A stretch of DNA of 64,000 bases from Acidiluteibacter ferrifornacis (GCF_009909615.1 NZ_WWNE01000011.1:1-64000), one strand, 5' to 3'. Numbered from the stretch's first letter, positions 18,245 to 28,100 are shown. A program made the numbers and translations. The notes: generated by a model not told the origin, from the letters alone.

Positions 18245-19153
18245 ATGAAAATTGCCATTCTCTCTCGAAATAAAAAATTGTACTCAACGCGCAGATTGGT
18301 TGAGGCCGCAGAAATTCGAGGGCATGAAGTTCATGTGCTTGATCATACCAAGTGCTATATTGTCAATCAAAAACAAGAACCTGCCATATATTATGGTAGT
18401 GAAAAGCTAGAAGGGTTTGACGCCGTGATACCCCGTATTGGAGCTTCAGTCACTTTTTATGGCGCTTCCATTATTCGTCAATTTGAGATGTGTAATGTAT
18501 TTACAACGGTTAAATCAGTAGCCTTAACACGTTCCAGAGATAAACTGAGAAGTATTCAAATAATGTCTAGAGAAGGGTTAGATATTCCTAAAACGGCATT
18601 CGCTAGGCACCCTGACGACATCACCAACCTTATCAAAAGTGTAGGCGGAACTCCATTAATTATTAAAGTACTAGAAGGAACCCAAGGATTAGGAGTGGTA
18701 TTAGCTGAAACTCAAAAAGCTGCAAAATCGGTAATTGAAGCCTTCTGGGGATTGAACACCAACATCTTGGTGCAAGAATTTATAAAAGAAGCTGGCGGAG
18801 CAGACATTCGTGCATTTGTAGTAAACGGAGAAGTAGTTGGGGCAATGAAACGCCAAGGAAAAGAAGGAGAGTTTAGATCAAACCTTCATCGAGGCGGGTC
18901 CTCAACCGCAATTAAATTAAAACGATCAGAAAAAACAGCAGCCATAAAAGCGGCTAAAGCAATGGGATTGAGTATTGCAGGAGTAGACATGTTGCAATCG
19001 GAAAGAGGGCCTTTAATTTTAGAGGTGAATTCTTCTCCAGGTTTGGAAGGAATTGAAAATTCGACGAAAGTGGACATTGCAGGAAAAATCATCGAATATA
19101 TAGAAGGAAATGCAGGAAAAAAGAACAGCTTGAAAGATAAAGTTGGCGCATAA
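18245..19153 (+). CDS. rimK: RimK-type ATP-grasp alpha-L-glutamate ligase
   Basis: A 302-residue ATP-grasp ligase of normal RimK length. N-terminal pre-ATP-grasp region is [15 protein letters not shown]. Conserved parts are [26 protein letters not shown] near 95-105, [19 protein letters not shown] (nucleotide clamp), [17 protein letters not shown] and the metal-binding [15 protein letters not shown]. RimK adds glutamates to the C-terminus of ribosomal protein S6 and can make poly-glutamate. It is the middle gene of rimB-rimK-aspartoacylase. Confidence 0.93.
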   Translation: MKIAILSRNKKLYSTRRLVEAAEIRGHEVHVLDHTKCYIVNQKQEPAIYYGSEKLEGFDAVIPRIGASVTFYGASIIRQFEMCNVFTTVKSVALTRSRDKLRSIQIMSREGLDIPKTAFARHPDDITNLIKSVGGTPLIIKVLEGTQGLGVVLAETQKAAKSVIEAFWGLNTNILVQEFIKEAGGADIRAFVVNGEVVGAMKRQGKEGEFRSNLHRGGSSTAIKLKRSEKTAAIKAAKAMGLSIAGVDMLQSERGPLILEVNSSPGLEGIENSTKVDIAGKIIEYIEGNAGKKNSLKDKVGA

Positions 19154-19175
19154 CAATCAAAATCTACCATAGGAT

Positions 19176-20120
19176 ATGAGTAAAATGATTTCCATCAATA
19201 AACAAGGAGTAAAAGACGGCGAAAATGCTGTCATCACTTTAAATATAGCCCGATTGGCTTCAGGAACTAAAATCGACTTACCGATTTATGTGTACCGAAG
19301 TAAAAACCCTGGTCCTATATTGTTATTGAGTGGAGGTCTTCATGGAGATGAAGTTAACGGCGTTGAGATTGTCCGCAGAATGGTGGCCAACCATACCTTC
19401 GAACACCTCCACTGTGGGTCAGTGATTGCTATTCCTATCATGAACATCTATGGATTTCTCAACTTTTCGAGGGAAGTGCCAGACGGTAAAGACATTAACA
19501 GAAGTTTTCCCGGTAGTTTAACTGGTTCTTTAGCAGCCAGAGTCGCCTACAACTTAACACACAAAGTCTTAAAAGAAATAGATTTAGGAATTGACTTCCA
19601 CACCGGCGGAGCCAGTAGATACAACTATCCTCAATGTCGTTTTTCACCAAGTGATGAATACAGCAAAAAAATAGCCGACGTGTTCAATGCCCCGATTACT
19701 ATGGCTTCTAAATTAATTGATAAAAGCTTACGGAAAGAAGCCTACAAAATGGGCAAATCCATCATTGTGTTTGAAGGTGGAGAATCGATGCGTTTTGATG
19801 AACACGTGATACAAAATGGTATTCGTGGAGCGAGAAGAGTAATGAAGCATCTAGGAATGATCACTCAAGCTCCTCATGAAGAAGAAAATGTTTTTTGCAG
19901 CAACAGTTTTTGGGTTCGAGCCAAAAGCTCTGGAATGTTCACTGCTACTATACACTCGGGCAAAGAAGTCAAAAAGAACCAAATCATTGGAAAAATTACC
20001 GATCCATTTGGGCAATTTGAAACCAAAGTAAAAGCTTCCCATACCGGAATTATAATTGGGCACAATAATATGCCATTGGTTAATCAAGGAGATGCGCTAT
20101 TCCACATCGGGATTCATTAA
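19176..20120 (+). CDS. Succinylglutamate desuccinylase/aspartoacylase family zinc hydrolase
   Basis: A 314-residue M14-type hydrolase. Zinc ligands are His56 and Glu59 in GGLHGDEVNG and His142 in DFHTGG; DINRSFPG supplies the substrate-binding Arg. The last 80 residues form a beta domain like that of AstE/ASPA. Members remove acyl or amino-acid groups from small amides. It lies 22 bp after rimK. In this position it may act on glutamylated products or on RimK substrates, which is inference; arginine catabolism genes expected next to a true AstE are absent. Confidence 0.88.
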   Translation: MSKMISINKQGVKDGENAVITLNIARLASGTKIDLPIYVYRSKNPGPILLLSGGLHGDEVNGVEIVRRMVANHTFEHLHCGSVIAIPIMNIYGFLNFSREVPDGKDINRSFPGSLTGSLAARVAYNLTHKVLKEIDLGIDFHTGGASRYNYPQCRFSPSDEYSKKIADVFNAPITMASKLIDKSLRKEAYKMGKSIIVFEGGESMRFDEHVIQNGIRGARRVMKHLGMITQAPHEEENVFCSNSFWVRAKSSGMFTATIHSGKEVKKNQIIGKITDPFGQFETKVKASHTGIIIGHNNMPLVNQGDALFHIGIH

Positions 20121-20142
20121 ATTTGCCGCAAAATTAGATTGA

Positions 20143-21015
20143 ATGAAGGCTTCTCCCGTTAAAAATTTTCTTTCGCTTGTAAAATTTAGTCACACCATTT
20201 TTGCATTGCCTTTTGCACTGATTGGCTACTTTTTGGCGATTAAATTCTCCATCTACACCTTTGATTGGGTAACTTTTATCCCCATGCTTCTGTGTATGGT
20301 TTTCGCTAGAAATGCCGCCATGGCCTTCAACCGATACATCGATAGAGATATTGACTCAGCCAATGAAAGAACCGCTAAAGTCAGAGAAATTCCAAACGGA
20401 ACGATTACGCCGAATTCTGCAAAATGGTTTGTCATTGGAAACAGCATATTATTTATTGCAACGACTTATTTCATCAATTCCATTTGCTTTTACCTTTCAC
20501 CAGTTGCTTTAGCTGTAGTTTTAGGATATAGTCTCACTAAAAGATTTACAGCATTGTGCCATTTAATATTAGGTATTGGATTGGCATTAGCTCCAATCGG
20601 AGCATACCTAGTAGTTGTCGGTTCATTTGCTTGGCTTCCACTCTACTTTTCTTTTGCGGTATTGTTTTGGGTATCCGGATTTGATATTATTTATGCTTTG
20701 CAAGACTATGATTTTGATAAAAAAATGAACCTAAAATCCATTCCTGTTTTTCTAGGGAAAGATGGCGCTTTGGGTTTCTCTACATTCTTACACCTACTCA
20801 CTGCCGGTTTTATCATTTTTGCAGGATACAAAGCTGGTTTCGGTACATTTTATTGGATTGGAACTGCGCTTTTTCTAGCCTTACTCACCTATCAACACCT
20901 CATCGTAAAAGCCAATGATCTTTCTAAAGTTAATTTGGCCTTTTTTACCACCAATGGAGTTGCCTCCGTTCTGTTTGCTGTTTTTACCATTTTAGAGTTG
21001 CTCTTCCCCTTATAA
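20143..21015 (+). CDS. UbiA-family polyprenyltransferase (possibly MqnP-like)
   Basis: A 290-residue membrane enzyme with eight or nine helices. The two Asp-rich prenyl-diphosphate motifs are NRYIDRDID (63-71) and DYDFDKKMN near 190. UbiA relatives attach a polyprenyl chain to an aromatic ring. Bacteroidota make menaquinone rather than ubiquinone, so a futalosine-pathway prenyltransferase of the MqnP type is more likely than 4-hydroxybenzoate prenylation for ubiquinone; MenA or haem-O synthase are less likely from the motif spacing. It begins 22 bp after the aspartoacylase-like gene. Confidence 0.85.
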   Translation: MKASPVKNFLSLVKFSHTIFALPFALIGYFLAIKFSIYTFDWVTFIPMLLCMVFARNAAMAFNRYIDRDIDSANERTAKVREIPNGTITPNSAKWFVIGNSILFIATTYFINSICFYLSPVALAVVLGYSLTKRFTALCHLILGIGLALAPIGAYLVVVGSFAWLPLYFSFAVLFWVSGFDIIYALQDYDFDKKMNLKSIPVFLGKDGALGFSTFLHLLTAGFIIFAGYKAGFGTFYWIGTALFLALLTYQHLIVKANDLSKVNLAFFTTNGVASVLFAVFTILELLFPL

Positions 21016-21188
21016 TTCTTTTTTTAAGGAGTCTCTTTTACAGTTTGGGAAATTTACCCCACAAAATTGAATTCTGACAGACTTCAAGATTACACCATAA
21101 CTAGCTCACATTTAAATATATAACCAAAAAAATCTCTTCTGGCTCAGCTTTTTCTAATGGTTAAGAAACTTATAAAACTTAAACAATT

Positions 21189-21851
21189 ATGAAAAGGTAT
21201 AAAATAACAGTAGCAGCGATTTTAATCGGAGGAATGGGATTTTTAAGTAGCTGCGATACGGCAAACAACGAATCTAAAAATCTAGAAGAATTTGAGGCCT
21301 ACGTGAATGAACTTTCCGCAGAAACTGAAGCCAACTGGGAAGAAGTAGAACGAAAGTATGTAGTCAAAAAGAACAAAGTTAGTGACGAAATCGAACAACT
21401 TTCTGATGATTCTAAAAAGGAATTTGAAGAGTTGAAAGATAAATACGAAAGAATGAAAGCAGACGCAAAAGCCAAAATGGATGAAATGGAGGCTAAAGAA
21501 AGAGCTGCAAAGATTAATGAAATGTATTTAATCGTGAAAAGCAACGATAGAAACATGGACTTATCTAACGTTACCGCTTCGAACATTAAAGAAGTCTATG
21601 AGAATTTCGTCAATTACATCGACGCCAACCAAGATGCGATGAGCAACGAAGACTGGAAAGAAGCTGAATTAATTTGGGATGCATTGAACGAACGAAAAAA
21701 TGTAGTAGAACCAGATTTAAAGGCTGAAAACAACCGAGAAATTGCAAAAACAAAAACAAAGTATGCAGCATTGAAGGTAGCCAATAAACCTGGAGCTAAA
21801 GCCGATGAAAAAATAGCGACGGATAAAGAAAGAGAAATGAAGCAGAAATAG
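21189..21851 (+). CDS. Coiled-coil lipoprotein of unknown function
   Basis: A 220-residue lipoprotein. A signal peptide ends in the lipobox FLSSC with acylated Cys22. The mature part is highly charged: about residues 35-105 are Glu/Lys/Asp-rich and predicted coiled coil (with EELKDKYERMKADAKAKMDEMEAKERAAK), and a second helical segment spans 125-205. No enzyme motif is present. It is monocistronic and followed by a strong terminator. A periplasmic structural or stress role is possible but not shown. Confidence 0.8.
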   Translation: MKRYKITVAAILIGGMGFLSSCDTANNESKNLEEFEAYVNELSAETEANWEEVERKYVVKKNKVSDEIEQLSDDSKKEFEELKDKYERMKADAKAKMDEMEAKERAAKINEMYLIVKSNDRNMDLSNVTASNIKEVYENFVNYIDANQDAMSNEDWKEAELIWDALNERKNVVEPDLKAENNREIAKTKTKYAALKVANKPGAKADEKIATDKEREMKQK

Positions 21852-21886
21852 ATATTGATTTACAACCAATTATTACTGAAGAGAAG

Positions 21887-21917
21887 GGAATCGTCACTAA
21901 GGCGATTCCTTTTTTTT
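21887..21917 (+). terminator. Rho-independent terminator after lipoprotein gene
   Basis: GGAATCGTC (21887-21895) pairs with GGCGATTCC (21901-21909) with one G-T wobble, followed by eight T. Confidence 0.85.
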
Positions 21918-21930
21918 GAGTCCATCTTTA

Positions 21931-21950
21931 TTTTTAGATTAATCTAAAAA
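21931..21950. promoter_or_regulatory. Perfect 20-bp palindrome, distal DtxR-like operator
   Basis: TTTTTAGATTAATCTAAAAA is a perfect palindrome centred at 21940.5. Its core TTAGATTAATCTAA resembles halves of the DtxR/IdeR box (TTAGG...CCTAA type). It lies upstream of the TonB receptor promoter. Confidence 0.55.
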
Positions 21951-21969
21951 TATTTTTACACAAATAATA

Positions 21970-21985
21970 TTTAGGCTAATCTAAA
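21970..21985. promoter_or_regulatory. Imperfect palindrome, proximal DtxR-like operator
   Basis: TTTAGGCTAATCTAAA matches the distal palindrome at 14 of 16 positions and lies 4 bp before the -7 box, where a bound repressor would block RNA polymerase. The centres of the two sites are 37 bp apart. Confidence 0.55.
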
Positions 21986-21989
21986 TAGA

Positions 21990-21997
21990 TATATTTG
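21990..21997 (+). promoter_or_regulatory. -7 box for TonB receptor operon
   Basis: TATATTTG is a perfect TAnnTTTG 21 nt before ATG 22019. Confidence 0.7.
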
Positions 21998-22018
21998 CAC
22001 TTCTAAAAATTTATAGAA

Positions 22019-24322
22019 ATGCCGTTTAGAAATGCACTTCATCTGCACTTAATCTTTCTTTTTGCAATTATTCCCCCTCAACAGGTTTTCGGTCAGTTGG
22101 GTACCATTTCGGGAACAGTATTTCAAGAAAATGGAGAAGTTGTTCCTTTTGCAAACGTCTACCTCTCCAATACCAATTGGGGAGCCGCTAGCGACGAAAA
22201 CGGTCAATTTAAAATCAACAATATCCCTCCTGGAGAATACCAAATACATGCACAGTTTATTGGTTTCAGCCGTCAATCAAAATCCATTGCATTAAGCGAA
22301 AATCAAAATTTAACCGTCAATTTTGAACTACAATACAGCAACTTAGATCTTGAGGAAGTAGTCATTACAGGTACCATGAAAGAAATGTCCAAAAAAAATA
22401 GCCCTGTGCCTGTAGAGGTATATACTGCGAAATATTTTGCCAATAATAAAAACCCATCCGTATTTGAATCATTGCAAAATGTCAATGGAGTTCGTCCTCA
22501 ATTAAACTGTAGTGTATGCAATACTGGAGACATCCACATCAACGGATTAGAAGGCCCTTACACCATGGTCTTAATAGATGGAATGCCTATCGTTAGCGGA
22601 TTATCCACTGTTTATGGGTTGACAGGAATCCCAGCTTCACTCATCGAACAGGTGGAAATTGTAAAAGGCCCTGCTTCCACATTGTATGGCTCAGAAGCCG
22701 TAGGTGGATTGATCAATGTGATTACCAAAAAACCAAGTACAGCACCACTTTTCTCTGCAGATGTATTCACTACTTCTTGGTTAGAAACCAATGCAGACAT
22801 TGGAGCCAAATTCCATTTAGGAAAAAAAGCATCTTCCCTGCTTGGCGTCAATTACTTCAAATACAGCGATCCATTAGACCTCAACAATGATGGATTTACT
22901 GACATTACTTTGCAGGATCGAATTTCCTTGTTCAACAAGATCTCTTTTGATCGAAAAGACAACAGAATATTCAACATCGGCATGCGCTACGTTTATGAAG
23001 ACAGATGGGGTGGAGAAATGAATTGGCGCCCTGCTTTTAGAGGTGGAGATTCCATATATGGAGAAAGTATCTATACCAACCGATGGGAGGTTTTTGGCAA
23101 CTATCAACTGCCAATCGTTGATGAAAATTTCAACTTGCAATTCAGTGCCAACGGACATCACCAAAATTCAGTGTACGGAACCGATCGATACATTGCCGAT
23201 CAACGAATTGCTTTTAGCCAATTGACTTGGAATAAAAAATGGACTCCTTCCAATGATGTATTGTTAGGCGTGGCTTATCGCTATACTTACTACGACGACA
23301 ACACAGTAGCCACCTACGCCGCTGACAGCAGCAGAAACAGCCCATCCTATATTCACTTGCCAGGACTATTTATTCAAGACCAAGTAACCATCAATGAATT
23401 CAACACCCTACTTTTAGGACTGAGATACGATCACAATAACATTCATGGAAATATATTCTCCCCAAGAATCAATTATAAATGGAATTCTAAAAAGGAGAAG
23501 ACCATTATCCGCCTGAGCGCAGGAAATGGATTTCGAGTGGCCAACATCTTTACCGAAGATCATGCCGCATTAACAGGTGCGCGTGAAGTGGTTTTTACTG
23601 AAAAGCTACAGCCAGAGCAATCGGTGAATGTCAACTTAAATGTGGTTCAGAAATTTTACACCAAAAATCAGACTTACGTCAACCTAGATGGATCAATATT
23701 TTACACCTTTTTCTCTAATCGTATTGTGCCAGATTACGAAATCAATCCCAACCAAATTATTTATGCCAACCTAGATGGACAAGCCATTTCAAAAGGCGTA
23801 TCATTGAATGCCGACATCGTATGGCATAGCGGAGTAAAAATAATGGGAGGCGCCACTTTGATGGATGTAACGATAGAAGAAAACGATGGCAAACAGCGCC
23901 AATTATTAACGGAGAATTTTACAGGAGTTTGGAGTATCGAATACACCATCCTCCCCTACAACCTCACCATTAATTACACTGGAAATGTATACAGCCCTAT
24001 GCGCTTACCACTATTGGGCGACCTCGACAATCGCAGTGAATATTCTCCATGGTTTAGCATTCAAAATATACAATTGACCAAACCCATCAATGACCAATGG
24101 TCGGTTTATGGAGGAGTGAAAAACCTGCTCAATTTTACTCCTGCTAGGAATAGTATTGCTCGATCTTTCGATCCATTTGACAAAAATGTACAATTTGATG
24201 CCAATGGAAATGCCGTTCCAACTCCCGAAAATCCCAATGCGCTAACATTTGACCCTTCTTATGTGTATGCCGCCAACCAAGGGATTCGAGGATTTATCGG
24301 AATAAAATATACGTTGAAATAA
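22019..24322 (+). CDS. TonB-dependent outer-membrane receptor, probably metal-regulated
   Basis: A 767-residue receptor. A signal peptide ends near VFGQ, then comes a carboxypeptidase-D-like domain (about 28-115, GTISGTVFQENGEVVPFANVYL). The plug domain has VEVYTAKYFANN, INGLEGPYTMVLIDGMPIVSG and EIVKGPASTLYGSEAVGGLINVITKKP. The rest is a 22-strand barrel ending in GIRGFIGIKYTLK. An NCSVCNTGD pair of cysteines sits in the plug just before INGLEG, an unusual place for a CxxC and a possible ligand-contact site. It is followed after 2 bp by a thioredoxin-like gene. The two DtxR-like palindromes upstream suggest iron- or manganese-dependent control; the ligand is unknown. Confidence 0.9.
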   Translation: MPFRNALHLHLIFLFAIIPPQQVFGQLGTISGTVFQENGEVVPFANVYLSNTNWGAASDENGQFKINNIPPGEYQIHAQFIGFSRQSKSIALSENQNLTVNFELQYSNLDLEEVVITGTMKEMSKKNSPVPVEVYTAKYFANNKNPSVFESLQNVNGVRPQLNCSVCNTGDIHINGLEGPYTMVLIDGMPIVSGLSTVYGLTGIPASLIEQVEIVKGPASTLYGSEAVGGLINVITKKPSTAPLFSADVFTTSWLETNADIGAKFHLGKKASSLLGVNYFKYSDPLDLNNDGFTDITLQDRISLFNKISFDRKDNRIFNIGMRYVYEDRWGGEMNWRPAFRGGDSIYGESIYTNRWEVFGNYQLPIVDENFNLQFSANGHHQNSVYGTDRYIADQRIAFSQLTWNKKWTPSNDVLLGVAYRYTYYDDNTVATYAADSSRNSPSYIHLPGLFIQDQVTINEFNTLLLGLRYDHNNIHGNIFSPRINYKWNSKKEKTIIRLSAGNGFRVANIFTEDHAALTGAREVVFTEKLQPEQSVNVNLNVVQKFYTKNQTYVNLDGSIFYTFFSNRIVPDYEINPNQIIYANLDGQAISKGVSLNADIVWHSGVKIMGGATLMDVTIEENDGKQRQLLTENFTGVWSIEYTILPYNLTINYTGNVYSPMRLPLLGDLDNRSEYSPWFSIQNIQLTKPINDQWSVYGGVKNLLNFTPARNSIARSFDPFDKNVQFDANGNAVPTPENPNALTFDPSYVYAANQGIRGFIGIKYTLK

Positions 24323-24324
24323 AC

Positions 24325-24777
24325 ATGAAACAGCTTTTACTCATTTTCCAGTTTTTCCTTCTTTCATTGGCAGCCTTCGCTCAAGTAGATTGGATCAATT
24401 TTGAAGAAGTAACCACCCAACTCGCTGAGAAAAAGAAACCCATTGTCCTGTTTATACATACTGATTGGTGCAAAATCTGCAAAATGCAAGAAGAGACCGT
24501 TTTCTCAGACGAAATTGTGGCCAAACAAATCAACAATCAATTTTATGCGCTGAAATTAAACGCTGAAGAAAAGCAGTCGTTGACCTTCTTAGGCCGGACT
24601 TATGCAGGAGCAACAGCTAACCGCTACCACGAACTAGCGGAATACTTGGGAAAAAGCAACAAAGAGTTCTACTTTCCTACATTGATTATACTCAATGAGC
24701 AATTGGAGGTAGTCTATAAAAAAGCAGGATTGGTGAGTAAAGAAGAATGGGCGGAATGGATGGAGGAAATGAAGTAA
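24325..24777 (+). CDS. Exported thioredoxin-fold protein
   Basis: A 150-residue protein with a signal peptide ending near AAFAQ and a thioredoxin fold whose active site is DWCKIC (Cys49, Cys52). The cis-Pro is in EFYFPTLIIL. It belongs to the DUF255/thioredoxin_7-like group. It starts 2 bp after the TonB receptor stop, so it is in the same operon; it may reduce a periplasmic substrate linked to the imported ligand or keep the CxxC of the receptor reduced (inference). Confidence 0.85.
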   Translation: MKQLLLIFQFFLLSLAAFAQVDWINFEEVTTQLAEKKKPIVLFIHTDWCKICKMQEETVFSDEIVAKQINNQFYALKLNAEEKQSLTFLGRTYAGATANRYHELAEYLGKSNKEFYFPTLIILNEQLEVVYKKAGLVSKEEWAEWMEEMK

Positions 24778-24860
24778 CCTCGGAAGGATTCAAACTTATA
24801 GCAATTGCTATTCTATATAAACACTACTTGAGCAATACATACTATTCCTACCCTATTTTT
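24778..24860. other. Spacer between thioredoxin gene and CRISPR-flank repeats
   Basis: Contains a perfect palindrome ATAGCAATTGCTAT (24798-24811) and otherwise no recognised signal. The palindrome may be a weak terminator for the TonB operon or an intergenic repeat. Confidence 0.4.
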
Positions 24861-25152
24861 CAATAAACAAAAAAGAGTAAATCATATTTTAGTCCCGAAC
24901 TTATCGGGATGAATCGCTTTATGCGTGAGAAAATAATTTAAATGTGCATATACATGCTAAAAGCATGGGACTTCCGAGCGATAGCGAACATACGATTCCC
25001 GAAACAATAAACAAAAAAGAGTAAATCATATTTTAGTCCCGAACCTATCGGGATGAATCGCTTTATGCGTGTGAAAATAATTTAAATGTGAACGCATATG
25101 CATGCTAAAAGCATGGGACTTCCGAGCGATAGCGAACATACGATTCCCGAAA
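24861..25152 (+). repeat. Two tandem ~146-bp units flanking the CRISPR array
   Basis: Copy 1 is 24861-25004 (144 bp) and copy 2 is 25005-25152 (148 bp); a third copy starts at 25153 and runs into the array. Each unit begins with CAATAAACAA, then an AAATCATATTTTAG segment that aligns with the CRISPR repeat 3' half (13 of 20 bases identical), a TCCCGA/TCGGGA hairpin, then TGAATCGCTTT, which equals repeat bases 5-15. Each ends with the segment from TTCCGAGCG to GAAA that is also found inside the array. They look like decayed repeat-spacer units or repeat copies interrupted by insertions. No gene is present. Confidence 0.75.
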
Positions 25153-25170
25153 CAATAAACAAGAGAGAGT
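25120..25170 (+). repeat. 51-nt segment abutting the half-repeat (outer copy)
   Basis: The sequence from TTCCGAGCG to GAGAGAGT is identical to 25567-25617, where it splits a CRISPR repeat. Here it directly precedes the 20-nt 3' half of a repeat (25171-25190). Confidence 0.85.
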
Positions 25171-28100
25171 AAATTGTAATTTAGCACAGCTGGATAGAAA
25201 TAGTAGCATCTTCACGACTTGTTGTGAATCGCTTTCAAATTGTAATTTAGCACAGCTTCAGTTATAGAAAAGCAAACCAAAGCTTTGTTGTGAATCGCTT
25301 TCAAATTGTAATTTAGCACAGCCATTAGGAAGATGAAGAGCGCAGAAGCATTGTTGTGAATCGCTTTCAAATTGTAATTTAGCACAGCTAATTTGGTTAG
25401 CCTCGTTCACAAAGGCCTGTTGTGAATCGCTTTCAAATTGTAATTTAGCACAGCCGTATCTAAATCAACAGATTCCTCTTTAGAGTTGTGAATCGCTTTC
25501 AAATTGTAATTTAGCACAGCTTTTTTAAAATTAGTTAGAACCCAATACTCGTTGTGAATCGCTTTCTTCCGAGCGATAGCGAACATACGATTCCCGAAAC
25601 AATAAACAAGAGAGAGTAAATTGTAATTTAGCACAGCTATATTCTATGCTGAAATTAGAAACATCATGTTGTGAATCGCTTTCAAATTGTAATTTAGCAC
25701 AGCTATGCATACTCGGTTTACGATGGGCTAATGGTTGTGAATCGCTTTCAAATTGTAATTTAGCACAGCCTCTTCTAAGGTTTTCAAATTCATCACTACG
25801 TTGTGAATCGCTTTCAAATTGTAATTTAGCACAGCATCTCCTCTTCAGCATTACTCATTTTACCTGTTGTGAATCGCTTTCAAATTGTAATTTAGCACAG
25901 CTGCTTCTTTTGTTGGGTTTATCCCAACTGTGTTGTGAATCGCTTTCAAATTGTAATTTAGCACAGCAAACGAAACGATTCCTTCTGGTACAGATTTGTT
26001 GTGAATCGCTTTCAAATTGTAATTTAGCACAGCATGATGTGGAATATGCAAGACCTCACAATGGTTGTGAATCGCTTTCAAATTGTAATTTAGCACAGCC
26101 GTACTCTTCATTTCTATAACATTGCTTCGTTGTGAATCGCTTTCAAATTGTAATTTAGCACAGCTTTCATTCTTCGCAAAAGGTGAAGTGCATAGTTGTG
26201 AATCGCTTTCAAATTGTAATTTAGCACAGCTGAGCGTAGCGAAGCTTTAGGCGAAGCCGTGTTGTGAATCGCTTTCAAATTGTAATTTAGCACAGCTTAC
26301 CAATTAGACAGTAAAACTGGAGTGAGTTGTGAATCGCTTTCAAATTGTAATTTAGCACAGCAGCCCAACTTAAAGCTCAACAGCAATTACTGTTGTGAAT
26401 CGCTTTCAAATTGTAATTTAGCACAGCTCTATTCTCAATTATTCTCCCCCCATTTGGTTGTGAATCGCTTTCAAATTGTAATTTAGCACAGCGTTCGAAA
26501 ATAAGCGAAATGCGTGAAGCTAGTTGTGAATCGCTTTCAAATTGTAATTTAGCACAGCTTTTTATTGATTTCTACCATGGGTTCTATAGTTGTGAATCGC
26601 TTTCAAATTGTAATTTAGCACAGCCTATGGAAATTGTAAAAGCTCGTGAGGCGAGTTGTGAATCGCTTTCAAATTGTAATTTAGCGCAGCAACGCTTACT
26701 TTAGCATCAGCAGCAGCTTTGTTGTGAATCGCTTTCAAATTGTAATTTAGCACAGCTAGGCGCTGATGCTACAGTAAACAAAACAGTTGTGAATCGCTTT
26801 CAAATTGTAATTTAGCACAGCATATACCAATAGTTGTAACAGTTAATGCAGTTGTGAATCGCTTTCAAATTGTAATTTAGCACAGCAAAAGCAAAAATGA
26901 TTGTGATGGGAACGCAGTTGTGAATCGCTTTCAAATTGTAATTTAGCACAGCTCAAGAGTCTGAAGTACCAGAAAGAGATTAGTTGTGAATCGCTTTCAA
27001 ATTGTAATTTAGCACAGCGTGATTAGAGTAATGGATTTGGCAGCATATGTTGTGAATCGCTTTCAAATTGTAATTTAGCACAGCACTTTTTGGATTGACT
27101 TATTCTGTGGAGCGGTTGTGAATCGCTTTCAAATTGTAATTTAGCACAGCTTGTTGCTTTTCGCTCAACCCTCCCGTAGTGTTGTGAATCGCTTTCAAAT
27201 TGTAATTTAGCACAGCGCGTTTTTGGAGAAACTTAAGGCGAGCACAGTTGTGAATCGCTTTCAAATTGTAATTTAGCACAGCAAACTGCTGATCGATAAA
27301 ACTCACCTTCGCGTTGTGAATCGCTTTCAAATTGTAATTTAGCACAGCGGTGCGCGCTTTCCTGCTTGGCTTCCTGCTGTTGTGAATCGCTTTCAAATTG
27401 TAATTTAGCACAGCTCCTTGGGTTGACGTAAATAATACACCTCAGTTGTGAATCGCTTTCAAATTGTAATTTAGCACAGCACCGAAAATGGTGGAATGAC
27501 TTTCGAGCCTGTTGTGAATCGCTTTCAAATTGTAATTTAGCACAGCCGGTCTAACGTAGGATAACCATTTTCTGAGGTTGTGAATCGCTTTCAAATTGTA
27601 ATTTAGCACAGCTATCCAACTTGCAATCGTAGGCAACAACGTGTTGTGAATCGCTTTCAAATTGTAATTTAGCACAGCATCAGAATCCGAAATAGTGTAC
27701 CAAGGCATGTTGTGAATCGCTTTCAAATTGTAATTTAGCACAGCGAACTTTAACGAGATTAGAACCGAAGTAAAGTTGTGAATCGCTTTCAAATTGTAAT
27801 TTAGCACAGCCTTTTCCAAATTGCTATTAAATGGAAATCTGTTGTGAATCGCTTTCAAATTGTAATTTAGCACAGCTAGTAGAAATGTATTGATCATCTA
27901 CTATTAGTTGTGAATCGCTTTCAAATTGTAATTTAGCACAGCGGTAACACCGTCTTTAACAGCCTCCGCATAGTTGTGAATCGCTTTCAAATTGTAATTT
28001 AGCACAGCTGAGGGATATGGATATCTATGCTAAATCTAGTTGTGAATCGCTTTCAAATTGTAATTTAGCACAGCTGTGGGGGTGGGGATTAAATCGTAAA

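Noticed and set aside
24861-25152. The two tandem units as an insertion sequence
   Set aside because: No transposase frame and no terminal inverted repeats were seen; they resemble repeat halves instead.
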